Of a stretch of 64,000 nt of DNA, positions 49,630 to 57,637 are shown piece by piece. The DNA is taken from contig CAZATJ010000004.1 in assembly GCA_964488025.1 (NCBI GenBank), forward strand, positions 1 through 64,000. The letters are read 5' to 3'. Position 1 is the stretch's first letter. Every line of letters starts with the position of its first letter. Made by a program: the position numbers and the translations under genes. The notes below the pieces were generated by a model. It worked only from the letters and a program-made list of their open reading frames with translations. It had not been told where the DNA came from and did no database searches. This DNA comes from UBA1568 sp964488025 (GTDB lineage Bacteria; Patescibacteriota; Minisyncoccia; Moranbacterales; UBA1568).

Positions 49630-50196
49630 TTATGACTGTTCATCGTTCAGCTGTAATTTTTTGTGCGCTAAGTAGGAGAGCCAGATAATCGTCGCAAAGA
49701 CGATGAGCGCCATGAAAGGGATAGTGATGAAGTCGAAGGTGACAATCGGCGAGTTGCTGCAGGAGGGTTCGAGTGGGTTGGTCGAGCAGGGAAGGAGAAA
49801 GGGATTGCCGACAACGTATTTCTGGTAATGGCCGTAGTAGTGATAGGCCGCGATAGGGAGGCCGATGCTGGCCAGGATACCGGTGATGAGGTGGTTGCCC
49901 TTGGTGCGAGTGTAGAGTGACACCAGAATAATGATTTCCAAAGGAAACATGAAAATACGCTGCCACCAGCACAAGGGGCAAACCGGAGTTGCGTAGACGA
50001 ACTGGTAGGTGAGCGATCCGAGAGTCGCCAGTCCAGCAAAAAGACCAAGGAGTTTTATCCAGGTGATGTAAGAGACAGCGGTCAATTTCGCACGAATGAC
50101 TGGAGAGGAGTAATAGCCGAGAACAGAGAGGAGTGTCGCAGCGCCGAGGAGGAGAACCAGAGTGGAGAGGACAACCGAATATGTGGCGAGACTCAT
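49630..50196 (-). CDS. dsbB: Disulfide bond formation protein B
   Basis: A 188-residue DsbB/BdbC-like quinone-linked oxidase with four transmembrane helices. The first redox pair is CPLC in PVCPLCWWQR (Cys73, Cys76); the second pair is in LLPCSTNPLEPSC. An extra N-terminal helix precedes the core. It would reoxidise a DsbA-like thiol oxidase, useful for the cysteine-paired pilins encoded in this window. A -10 box TATACT lies at 50224-50229 on the minus strand. Confidence 0.88.
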   Translation of the reverse strand: MSLATYSVVLSTLVLLLGAATLLSVLGYYSSPVIRAKLTAVSYITWIKLLGLFAGLATLGSLTYQFVYATPVCPLCWWQRIFMFPLEIIILVSLYTRTKGNHLITGILASIGLPIAAYHYYGHYQKYVVGNPFLLPCSTNPLEPSCSNSPIVTFDFITIPFMALIVFATIIWLSYLAHKKLQLNDEQS

Positions 50197-50223
50197 AGCA
50201 GAAATTCAAGAATTATTGCTTTC

Positions 50224-50229
50224 AGTATA
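50224..50229 (-). promoter_or_regulatory. dsbB -10 box
   Basis: TATACT followed by GAAA on the minus strand, about 27 bases before the dsbB ATG. A weak TTTCCA lies 17 bases further upstream. Confidence 0.5.
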
Positions 50230-50267
50230 GCGGTTTTTTAGTATCATGGAAAGAATCGGAGGCAGGA

Positions 50268-50666
50268 CTACTCTATGTCATTCCATTGGCCAGATGCGTC
50301 ATCATAGTTTGAGACAGTACTCCCGCCCACACATATACCATCCTCTAGTCTTCCGGTATAGTATGCTACTTCTATCACGGTAGCTGATGCGCTCGAATGT
50401 TCAAATTTGCCTTTTCGTGTGTATTGGTAAAGATAAGCATCCCCATTTTCATCGGTAGTTGATACTTCGTAGAAGTAAACATCCTTTCCTTCTGCAAAGA
50501 TTCTTTCTTCTCGCATATTTTTTTGTCCGACTCTTTCGATAAATCCTCTCATTTTGTAACGTATTTCCTCAGGGGATGGGATGTGGGGCTCTCCTTCCGT
50601 GGACAATTTTGGGGTGTCGAAGTTCATATTTTTTTGGTCAAAGTTTATACTTTCAGTATAGCTCAT
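50268..50666 (-). CDS. Small hypothetical protein
   Basis: Up to 132 residues, soluble, with no membrane segment. It has acidic and Tyr-rich stretches (DVYFYEVSTTDENGDAYLYQ). I recognise no family. A TATACTGAAA promoter-like word (50655-50660) lies inside the first codons, so the real start may be the ATG at 50627 (MNFDTPKLSTEG). The gene has its own spacing on both sides and codon use that looks less GC-rich than its neighbours. Confidence 0.5.
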   Translation of the reverse strand: MSYTESINFDQKNMNFDTPKLSTEGEPHIPSPEEIRYKMRGFIERVGQKNMREERIFAEGKDVYFYEVSTTDENGDAYLYQYTRKGKFEHSSASATVIEVAYYTGRLEDGICVGGSTVSNYDDASGQWNDIE

Positions 50667-50724
50667 TTCTGGAGAATAGTGAGATGTTGATTTTTTGGCT
50701 TAGATATGGCATTATGATATTTCT

Positions 50725-50733
50725 TGGTAGAAT
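50725..50733 (+). promoter_or_regulatory. Promoter of the BaiN-like flavoprotein, leaderless
   Basis: Extended -10 TGG-TAGAAT (TAGAAT 50728-50733), then six bases to the ATG at 50740, with no Shine-Dalgarno between. Confidence 0.6.
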
Positions 50734-50739
50734 ACATTT

Positions 50740-52008
50740 ATGGATTACGACGTCATTGTTATTGGGGGTGGGCCAGCTGGAATGATGGCGGCTGGCCGGG
50801 CAGCACAGGTACAGAGTGGGGCGCGAGTGGCGCTGCTTGAGAAAAACACGACCCTGGGGACCAAGCTCCTCATCACCGGCGGTGGCCGTTCCAACGTGAC
50901 CAATGCCGAATTTGACGAGCATTTGTTTCTCTCAAAGTTTGGGGAAGCGGGGAAATTTCTCTATTCCCCACTTTCTCAATTTGGAGTGCGGGATACGCTT
51001 GATTTTTTCCATAAGCATGGCATGCCGACCAAAATTGAAGCTGAGAAGCGGGTCTTTCCGGTAAGTGATAGTGCTCAGTCGGTGTGGGATGCATTGGTTG
51101 CCTATATGCGAGAAGGGGATGTTACCATACTCACCGATATGGCGGTTGTTGGTTTGGAGACAGACGACGGAAACATTACAGGTGTTCGGATGAAAAACAA
51201 TACCGTGCTTCAGGCTAGGAACTATATCTTCGCCACAGGTGGACTGTCTCATCCAGAAACAGGCTCAACGGGTGAGGGTTTTCATTTTCTTGAAAAAATT
51301 GGTCATACTGTTGTGGCTCCCCGTCCTGCTCTGGTGCCGCTTCGCGTCCGTGAAGCCTGGGTATCAGCATTGGCAGGGGTGAGCTTTTCTGATGTGAAGT
51401 GCTCGTATTATCAAAAAGACAAAAAAGTTGAAAGCCAGCGGGGGAAGATGCTCTTTACGCACATTGGTCTCTCTGGCCCACTGGTGCTTAACATGAGTCG
51501 CAACATCAGCGAGTTTCTCGAGTACGGTGCTGTGTCGGTGTCGTTTGATTTCCTGCCAAGTAAAAATGTAGGTGAGATTGACCGTGAGATTCAGGCGCTC
51601 TTTGAAACGCAAAAAAACAAGCAGGTGAAAAATAGTCTGGATGGATTTTTGGTGCCGGCGATGATCCCGGTGTTTTTGAAATTAGCTGGTATTCATCCGG
51701 AGAAGCCAGTACACGGCGTTACCCGTGATGAGCGTATGGCTTTGGCTCGCTTGGCCAAAGATTTTCGTATGACGGTCACCGGACTTTTGGGCACCGACAA
51801 GGCCATTGTGACGAGCGGGGGCGTGCCCCTGGAAGAAGTGGACTGCAAATATATGCGTTCCCGGAAATTCGCCAATCTCTATCTGGTTGGCGATGTACTC
51901 AATATCGACCGCCCCTCTGGTGGCTACAGTCTGCAACTTTGTTGGACCACTGGATTTGTGGCTGGTACTGCTGTCATGGGGGAAATGAAAGTCCGAGTAA
52001 CCCCTTGA
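50740..52008 (+). CDS. BaiN/HI0933-family FAD-dependent oxidoreductase
   Basis: A 422-residue flavoprotein. The dinucleotide-binding motif is DVIVIGGGPAGMMAAGRAA. The family signature LLITGGGRSNVTNAEF follows. FATGGLSHPETGSTGEGF and the C-terminal LYLVGDVLNIDRPSGGYSLQ, near the FAD, complete the pattern of the HI0933/YhiN/BaiN group. The substrate is unknown. It begins with a leaderless-type promoter. Confidence 0.9.
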   Translation: MDYDVIVIGGGPAGMMAAGRAAQVQSGARVALLEKNTTLGTKLLITGGGRSNVTNAEFDEHLFLSKFGEAGKFLYSPLSQFGVRDTLDFFHKHGMPTKIEAEKRVFPVSDSAQSVWDALVAYMREGDVTILTDMAVVGLETDDGNITGVRMKNNTVLQARNYIFATGGLSHPETGSTGEGFHFLEKIGHTVVAPRPALVPLRVREAWVSALAGVSFSDVKCSYYQKDKKVESQRGKMLFTHIGLSGPLVLNMSRNISEFLEYGAVSVSFDFLPSKNVGEIDREIQALFETQKNKQVKNSLDGFLVPAMIPVFLKLAGIHPEKPVHGVTRDERMALARLAKDFRMTVTGLLGTDKAIVTSGGVPLEEVDCKYMRSRKFANLYLVGDVLNIDRPSGGYSLQLCWTTGFVAGTAVMGEMKVRVTP

Positions 52009-52029
52009 GGAGAGGATGATATTTCCTTG

Positions 52030-52038
52030 TGGTATACT
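52030..52038 (+). promoter_or_regulatory. Promoter of the spermidine-synthase-like gene
   Basis: Extended -10 TGG-TATACT (TATACT 52033-52038), about 54 bases before the ATG. Confidence 0.5.
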
Positions 52039-52091
52039 CTCCTTGCGGGGGTGCAAGATGGTCTGAGAGTAACCTTTTTTAAAATACAACC

Positions 52092-53579
52092 ATGAACTTT
52101 CGTGCGTATATTCTGGAGCTGGTCGTATTCGTTTGCGGTGCGGTCGTCATGGTTTTCGAGTTGGTCGGTTCGCGTATGCTTGGTCCCTATTTCGGGACGT
52201 CGATTTTTGTCTGGACCAGCCTGATCGGCATTGTCTTGGGGAGTCTGAGTCTCGGGTACTATATCGGCGGCATCATAGCGGACAAAAAACCTTCTGAGGC
52301 CAGCTTGGCTTTCATTATCAGTCTGTCTGCGGCGTTTGTCGGCATCACACTGTTTCTCAAGGACTTTCTACTGATGTATCTCCCGACCCATTTCCCAGAT
52401 ATTCGGATTACCTCTGTTCTCGCCTCGCTCATTCTCTTTTCCCCGGCCAGCGTCCTTTTGGGTATTGTCTCCCCGTATGCCGTGAAGCTGAAATTGAATG
52501 ACCTGAAGACTTCCGGCGCGACGGTCGGAAACCTGTACGCCATCTCTACGGCTGGCAGCATTTTTGGAACATTTTTGGCGGGATTTTACCTGATTCCGCA
52601 CTTCGGTACGAACAAGCTGCTCCTGATCCTGGCGCTCTCGCTCCTCGTGGTCGCCGTGCTGCTCTCTCTGAAGAAGAATCGCGTCTTCAATGTATCAGTC
52701 CTGGCAACCATATTTTTGAGTTGGACGATACTGAGTATGAGTCTCAACCTGAGAGAAAATGGACTGATCGATATCGATACAGCCTACAATCGCGTTTGGA
52801 TCTATGACTACGTGTATCCCGAAAACGACCTCCTTACGAAGGTCATGGGTATCAACAACGAGAATCATTCATCTATGTACCTCAGGAGTGACGAGCTGGT
52901 CAATGAGTATACCAAGTATTACCGTCTGGCAAGGCACTTTTCCCCCGGACTCAAAACAACACTCATGTTTGGGGGTGCGGCCTATTCGTACCCGCGGGAT
53001 TTCTTGCGGGAATACCCCTCTGCCACGATCGATGTGGTGGAAATTGATCCGCAACTGACTGAGTTGGCCAGGCGGTACTTCAGGCTAGAGGATAATCCTC
53101 GGCTCTCGATCTACCATGAGGACGGGAGGGTGTTTCTGAACAAAGCAACAAAGAAGTATGATGCCATTTTTGGAGACGCGTTCGCTTCACACTATTCCGT
53201 GCCGTATCAGCTGACCACTCAGGAAGCGGTACAGAGACAATTCGATATCCTCGAAGATCAGGGGGTGGTTATCTTGAATGTCATTTCCTCGATTGAGGGC
53301 GCGCGCGGACAGTTTCTGCGGGCGGAATATGCCACCTATCGCAGTATCTTCCCCCAGGTGTATCTGTTTCCGGTCGGTGATGCGGTCCACGGGACCGTGA
53401 CTCAGAATATTATGTTGGTGGCGCTGAAGACAGACAAACGGCCGGAAATGTTCTCGCAGGACTATCCGGAATTGAACGCCTATCTTCAGCATCTTTGGAA
53501 GAAGGAAGTGGAGGCCGATATGCCGGTTTTGACGGATGATTTCGCTCCGGTAGACAACTACATGAGCCGCGCGATATAG
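52092..53579 (+). CDS. Membrane-fused spermidine synthase-like protein
   Basis: A 495-residue two-part protein. Residues 1-215 form about six to seven transmembrane helices (ELVGSRMLGPYFGTSIFVWT, then SAASVLLGI-like core). Residues 260-495 form a spermidine-synthase-like Rossmann methyltransferase fold: TLMFGGAAYSYPRDFLREYP, IDVVEIDPQLTELARRYF and YDAIFGDAF. Such fused forms are common in bacteria. The classical GGGDG of SpeE is GGAAY here, so polyamine synthesis itself is uncertain. Confidence 0.85.
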   Translation: MNFRAYILELVVFVCGAVVMVFELVGSRMLGPYFGTSIFVWTSLIGIVLGSLSLGYYIGGIIADKKPSEASLAFIISLSAAFVGITLFLKDFLLMYLPTHFPDIRITSVLASLILFSPASVLLGIVSPYAVKLKLNDLKTSGATVGNLYAISTAGSIFGTFLAGFYLIPHFGTNKLLLILALSLLVVAVLLSLKKNRVFNVSVLATIFLSWTILSMSLNLRENGLIDIDTAYNRVWIYDYVYPENDLLTKVMGINNENHSSMYLRSDELVNEYTKYYRLARHFSPGLKTTLMFGGAAYSYPRDFLREYPSATIDVVEIDPQLTELARRYFRLEDNPRLSIYHEDGRVFLNKATKKYDAIFGDAFASHYSVPYQLTTQEAVQRQFDILEDQGVVILNVISSIEGARGQFLRAEYATYRSIFPQVYLFPVGDAVHGTVTQNIMLVALKTDKRPEMFSQDYPELNAYLQHLWKKEVEADMPVLTDDFAPVDNYMSRAI

Positions 53580-53605
53580 AAACCCGTCAGAGAAACCATG
53601 AGACG

Positions 53606-54118
53606 TCAGATCAGATTCAAGACAGCCTCGATGTTTTCTTCGACGCTTTGTTTGTCGGTGCGAATCGTCGGAACGGAAGGATTCTTGCCCATTTCATACA
53701 TATCGTAGAGTTCTTTGAAACGTTCGTGGGAAAGGTTCGAGATGCGGATGGTGGGATCAGCTTTGGCTCTGGCTACGCGTTCGTCAAAACGTTTCAGGAG
53801 GACGTCGTAGCTGGCTTCGATATTTATTTCAATGGTTTCGTACTGGTGCTTATTGGCGAGCGCCATCAGGTGTTCTCGGTGTTCCCGGATGAGGATGGAA
53901 TCGCAGATGATATCGTATTTTAGAGCGAATATAGTTTCAGCAACTGCAAACATAACGGTCACAACATCACTCCCGTGTATCTTCGGCGCGTATTGCGAAA
54001 ATCCCCATTTGAGGGCGTCGTAGGAGAGATAGTAAAGTCGCTCCCGTTGTTTGAGCACCGCCTTGACGAGCGTGCTTTTCCCAGCGCAGGTACTGCCGTT
54101 GATGAGGATGAGTTTCAT
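53606..54118 (-). CDS. P-loop AAA-type kinase, small
   Basis: A 170-residue protein from the ATG at 54118 (MKLILINGSTCAGKSTLVKA). The P-loop GSTCAGKST and overall size are those of small AAA/zeta-toxin-like or nucleoside kinases. A basic region (RFDERVARAKADP) could be a LID. No substrate can be assigned. An in-frame upstream extension has no support. Confidence 0.7.
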   Translation of the reverse strand: MKLILINGSTCAGKSTLVKAVLKQRERLYYLSYDALKWGFSQYAPKIHGSDVVTVMFAVAETIFALKYDIICDSILIREHREHLMALANKHQYETIEINIEASYDVLLKRFDERVARAKADPTIRISNLSHERFKELYDMYEMGKNPSVPTIRTDKQSVEENIEAVLNLI

Positions 54119-54170
54119 AAAATTGCTGAACTTGTGGGACGAAGTTGGAACTCGTTTATATGATAAATAA

Positions 54171-54962
54171 TCAGACATCCGTTGGAAAAGCGCCGCTTTC
54201 TTTTGAAAATCTTCCATCCAAGAAATCCCTCGCTTTGATAACGGCCTTTTTTATTTTTTCTGTTTCTTCACTGCTCAGTCCTTCCAGTGAGGAATTCAAT
54301 AGAATTTGTTCAATATTTTTTCGCGCATCATCAAATTGCTTATCGAATTTCCTTTCAACGGATATCATATCCCGGATAAACTCAGTGATAACATAATAGA
54401 AGGCGGCCTTTCCGTTACGCATAAACAGATCAGTATCAACCAGATACATTCTTGACTGATCGTCATCAGTTTTTGTGCCGTATACGTATTGAGAGGCGCC
54501 ACTAATATCTGCGAGATATATTTCGCCATCGGGTAACTTAGAAAACTTGTTTATATAATATTGAGATAAGGAAGTGTATAGTTTTTCGACTTGGCTAGCT
54601 ATTTCTGGCGTAACGTTGATTCTGACTAAATTTTCACCGGTTATTTTTTCTGTAATCCCATAAATGACATCTTTCCTTTGCGCATCCCTCCCTGCTATAT
54701 ATTCGACAGGCACCGGAATATCATAGGTTGTCTCGAGCTCTTTGTAAAGTTTCTTACCAAGACCAGCAAGCGAAACCGGATCAATTTGATTATGGTATAT
54801 TTTCCTTAGACTATCAAAGCTTATAACTCTGATTATTTTATTAGGATCATTTTCAAATTCATATAGCTTCCCCCGACCTCTATGCACCCCTGAAATTTTA
54901 CTTTCAACCAGACCATTCTTAAAAGGAATTTGACCTTTTAATTTTTGAGGAAAAAATTCCAT
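54171..54962 (-). CDS. Unknown AT-rich gene, possible kinase-like fold
   Basis: A 263-residue soluble protein I do not recognise. KIIRVISFDSL, YGITEKITGENLVRI, EIYLADISGASQYV and MYLVDTDLF fall in an order reminiscent of protein-kinase/aminoglycoside-phosphotransferase folds (beta-3 Lys, hinge, catalytic loop, metal Asp), but key residues are not clearly matched. The gene is visibly richer in A and T than its neighbours, which suggests recent acquisition. It is flanked by tRNA-Gln on one side and a small kinase on the other. Confidence 0.6.
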   Translation of the reverse strand: MEFFPQKLKGQIPFKNGLVESKISGVHRGRGKLYEFENDPNKIIRVISFDSLRKIYHNQIDPVSLAGLGKKLYKELETTYDIPVPVEYIAGRDAQRKDVIYGITEKITGENLVRINVTPEIASQVEKLYTSLSQYYINKFSKLPDGEIYLADISGASQYVYGTKTDDDQSRMYLVDTDLFMRNGKAAFYYVITEFIRDMISVERKFDKQFDDARKNIEQILLNSSLEGLSSEETEKIKKAVIKARDFLDGRFSKESGAFPTDV

Positions 54963-55081
54963 AGATACCTTTATTATATATATCCATTACTCCAATATAT
55001 CAAAAAAATCCGCTTAAATAAAGCATGGGTTTTAACATTGCTATTGGCTGGGGAGGATGGGAAATCCCACTAAAATTCTTG

Positions 55082-55153
55082 TTGCCCGGGCAGGATTCGG
55101 ACCTGCGCATAGCGGAGTCAAAGTCCGCTGCCTTACCACTTGGCTACCGGGCA
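55082..55153 (-). tRNA. tRNA-Gln (TTG anticodon)
   Basis: On the minus strand the acceptor stem TGCCCGG pairs with CCGGGCA, and A is the discriminator. The anticodon stem GCGGA/TCCGC encloses CTTTGAC, giving TTG for CAA glutamine codons. The T loop TTCGAAT... is read as TCCGAAT. No CCA is encoded. Glutamine charging here would rely on the GatCAB genes in the same window. Confidence 0.94.
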
Positions 55154-55158
55154 ATACG

Positions 55159-55836
55159 TCATATTCCTAATCCATTGACTATACCAAGATTCCATCCTTT
55201 GATCTTCCGGTTAAGGTCGGTGCTCCTTCGCACCTCGATCCTGAGAAGTCCAAAGTACAAATCTTGCGTATTCTTTCTATTCGTTTTCGGACTCCCTTTT
55301 TTAAAATATACCTTTTCAATGGTGGTATTGAGAAGATTGCCCCAGAATTCTTTGGCTCGCTCTACGTCTCCGGTCGTGTGGATATAAATGCTGTAGGCAA
55401 TACCATTTTCTTTCCTTCCGCAAATTTCCTTCATCCACTTATCGAAGAGAAGGATCATTTTTGGATCAGAGTTGTTGAAAGAAACTTTTTGCGAGACAAG
55501 GTTCGGCTTCTGTTTACTTCCTTCTGCCCAGTAGAGGGCCGCGCCAATGAGCCAAAATTCTCTTTTACTGATCTTCCCTACCTCTCGCTGAGCCGTGTGA
55601 ATTATTGCTGTTTCGCGAGTAATCCTGATGTTTCGGCAGGCTTGTTGCGCCTTTTGTTGCGCCGCTCTCCGTTTTTCAGTGAGGCGCTGTTTTTGCGCTT
55701 TGGCAAGACCGATATCTTTCAACCAGACTGATAAAGTCGACTTGGCGACAGGTACTTTTTGGAGGATTTCATTATAAGAAAGACCTTGCTTGCGCAAGTT
55801 GATGGCCTTCTCCTTTTCTCGCTCTTTGATTACCAT
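55159..55836 (-). CDS. HTH plus LAGLIDADG-like endonuclease-like protein
   Basis: A 225-residue protein. The N-terminal 55 residues form a resolvase/transposase-like helix-turn-helix (KAINLRKQGLSYNEILQKVP, then VAKSTLSVWLKDIGL). A basic linker follows. The C-terminal half has WLIGAALYWAEGSKQK, a motif like the GxxxxAEGsK helix of LAGLIDADG-fold proteins, and later basic residues. Its stop lies six bases from the end of tRNA-Gln on the same strand. It may be a homing-endonuclease-like mobile gene or a regulator derived from one. Confidence 0.6.
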   Translation of the reverse strand: MVIKEREKEKAINLRKQGLSYNEILQKVPVAKSTLSVWLKDIGLAKAQKQRLTEKRRAAQQKAQQACRNIRITRETAIIHTAQREVGKISKREFWLIGAALYWAEGSKQKPNLVSQKVSFNNSDPKMILLFDKWMKEICGRKENGIAYSIYIHTTGDVERAKEFWGNLLNTTIEKVYFKKGSPKTNRKNTQDLYFGLLRIEVRRSTDLNRKIKGWNLGIVNGLGI

Positions 55837-55914
55837 AAAAACTAAAGATAACAGCTACAGCTATTATACATTAAGTTCGCATAAATGAAAAGGTTGTCAA
55901 AGGACTGTTCTGTC

Positions 55915-57516
55915 CTAATTTTCTGTCACGACTCTCCCACCGAGCATGCTTAAGGCTTGGCTGATGAGGGGGTTTTGATCAGCTTCTTTAGCCTCGTTTG
56001 TCTCTTTAGCTTCAAGCACGATAACCAGCCTCATTTTTTCCCCTAGGATGGTATCAAAGGCTTTTTCCAGTGTCAATTGATTGGCTTTCTCTTCCAGGCG
56101 TTCTTTGTGGAAGGGATACTTGACCGCAATAACAATAGTTGATCCTGTCGTTTCAACCGGTCGTGCCGTAGAGAGACCGAGTGAAATGGAAGCATTGAGA
56201 CGCTTAGCGGTATCGAGAATAGCCAGCCAGTGCTCTTTGATATGGGAGAGATCGAAAAGAGCTTCTTTAGCTTCAAGAGCTTCATTAGCTTTTAGGGATT
56301 CATTGCTGCTTGCTTCTGTTTTCGTTGGTGTTTTTATATCAACTTTTTTTTCGTGGATCTCAGTCGGTGTTCCTTCAGAGGGAACGTTTGGAGGTGACGG
56401 CTCCCCGCTCTTTGTTGATTGTTGATTGTTGACTGATAGTATTTTCACGATGGCGATTTCAAGGGGCAGTTCAGGAATGACCGCTGTTTTACTTCCTATT
56501 TGGGCTATTTGGAACTGTTCGAGCATTTGTACGATTTGCATCGGTGCAAAGAGACCGCTCAGTTCCGTGAGTTGGGATTTTTGTTCGGGGGTGAGTTCAT
56601 CAAGCAGTGCCAGACCTTTTTCCTGGTTCGTACTCACGAGGAGTAGGTCTCGGAGGAAATGGAGAATGAGCGAAGCGAAGAGCGAAAGATCAGCACCGCT
56701 TTCGGCGATTTCTCGTACGAAGGAGAGACTCGGGTAGAGTTCGTTTTTTCCGATGAGACCGATTAACGTGGTGACGTTGGCCTTTTTAGTGGTGCCGAGA
56801 GCTTCGATAACGGTATCCTCGGTAATCGGTGTGATACCAAGAGAAACAATCTGCATGAGAAGCGATTCGGCATCGCGCATACCACCCTCGGCAGCGAAGG
56901 CAATCGTACGGAGGGCTTCATCGGTAATTTTCAGCTTCTCCTCTTTGGCGATATGAGAAAGTTTTTTGACGATGCCTGTAATAGGGAAGCGGCTGAGGTC
57001 GAAGCGCTGGCAGCGTGAGAGGGCGGTGTCAGGAACCTTGTGGAGTGCCGTAGTAGCAAGGATGAACACGACGTGGGCTGGTGGCTCCTCGAGGGTTTTG
57101 AGGAGCGCATTCCAAGCTCCGATAGAGAGCATGTGCACCTCATCGATGATGTAAATCTTGTGGGAACCAAGTGATGGCGGGAGGTTGACGGTTTCGCGCA
57201 GTTCGCGGATATTATCGACACCGGTATTGGAAGCGGCATCGATTTCGATAACATCAAAACTACGTCCTTCTTCTATAAGGAGACAGTGTGCACATTTTCC
57301 GCAGGCTTCAGAACCCTTCCGGTTCGAGCAGTTGATGGCTTTGGCAAAGAGTCTAGCAAGAGTCGTCTTTCCGGTACCGCGCGGTCCGGTGAAGAGGTAG
57401 GCTTGCCCGACCTTCCCGAGCTTGAGAGCGTTGGTCAGTGTCGTGACTATGTGCTTCTGTCCGATAACATCAGAAAACTTTTGTGGACGGTATTTGCGGT
57501 AGAAGGTAGTGGACAT
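55915..57516 (-). CDS. dnaX: DNA polymerase III tau/gamma subunit
   Basis: A 533-residue DnaX. From ATG 57516: MSTTFYRKYRPQKFSDVIGQ, Walker A GPRGTGKTT, a zinc module (CSNRKGSEACGKCAHC), IIDEVHMLS and SRCQRFD sensor motifs. It is the clamp-loader ATPase. The region after the AAA+ core carries in-frame repeats: NNQQSTK (family A), KANEALEAKEALF and LEAKETNEAKEAD (family B), lying in or beside the linker and tau-like domain. A 380-base upstream in-frame extension is antisense to the GtrA gene and is rejected. Confidence 0.94.
   Translation of the reverse strand: MSTTFYRKYRPQKFSDVIGQKHIVTTLTNALKLGKVGQAYLFTGPRGTGKTTLARLFAKAINCSNRKGSEACGKCAHCLLIEEGRSFDVIEIDAASNTGVDNIRELRETVNLPPSLGSHKIYIIDEVHMLSIGAWNALLKTLEEPPAHVVFILATTALHKVPDTALSRCQRFDLSRFPITGIVKKLSHIAKEEKLKITDEALRTIAFAAEGGMRDAESLLMQIVSLGITPITEDTVIEALGTTKKANVTTLIGLIGKNELYPSLSFVREIAESGADLSLFASLILHFLRDLLLVSTNQEKGLALLDELTPEQKSQLTELSGLFAPMQIVQMLEQFQIAQIGSKTAVIPELPLEIAIVKILSVNNQQSTKSGEPSPPNVPSEGTPTEIHEKKVDIKTPTKTEASSNESLKANEALEAKEALFDLSHIKEHWLAILDTAKRLNASISLGLSTARPVETTGSTIVIAVKYPFHKERLEEKANQLTLEKAFDTILGEKMRLVIVLEAKETNEAKEADQNPLISQALSMLGGRVVTEN
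55981..56018 (-). repeat. Family B repeat in frame near the dnaX 3' end
   Basis: Coding-strand units GAAGCTAAAGA and GAGGCTAAAGAAGCT encode LEAKETNEAKEAD. Confidence 0.6.
56256..56300 (-). repeat. Family B repeat in frame in dnaX
   Basis: Coding-strand CTAAAAGCTAATGAAGCTC then TTGAAGCTAAAGAAGCTC encodes LKANEALEAKEAL. CTAAAAGCTAxxGAAGCT is shared with the spacer before dcd (21961-21998). Confidence 0.7.
56413..56438 (-). repeat. Family A repeat in frame in dnaX
   Basis: On the coding strand AGTCAACAATCAACAATCAA, an AATCAAC-type tandem, encoding SVNNQQS. Confidence 0.65.
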
Positions 57517-57521
57517 AGGAT

Positions 57522-57556
57522 AAAAAGTCTCAGCCCAAGGCTGATCCGCCTTGGGC
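57522..57556 (-). promoter_or_regulatory. Attenuator-like hairpin in the dnaX leader
   Basis: GCCCAAGGC (57533-57541) pairs perfectly with GCCTTGGGC (57548-57556) across six bases. On the minus strand it is followed by ACTTTTTA and, six bases after the T-run start codon context, by the dnaX ATG. It lies downstream of the dnaX -10 box, so it could attenuate dnaX. Confidence 0.5.
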
Positions 57557-57622
57557 GGAAAAATTACAGTAGGAATAAAAAAGAAATAACAAATCTTTCC
57601 GGAGAAAGATAAGTATGCGTCT

Positions 57623-57628
57623 ATTATA
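57623..57628 (-). promoter_or_regulatory. dnaX -10 box
   Basis: TATAAT on the minus strand preceded by TGA (extended -10), giving a leader of roughly 100 bases. No good -35 is visible. Confidence 0.55.
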
Positions 57629-57637
57629 TCACAAACG

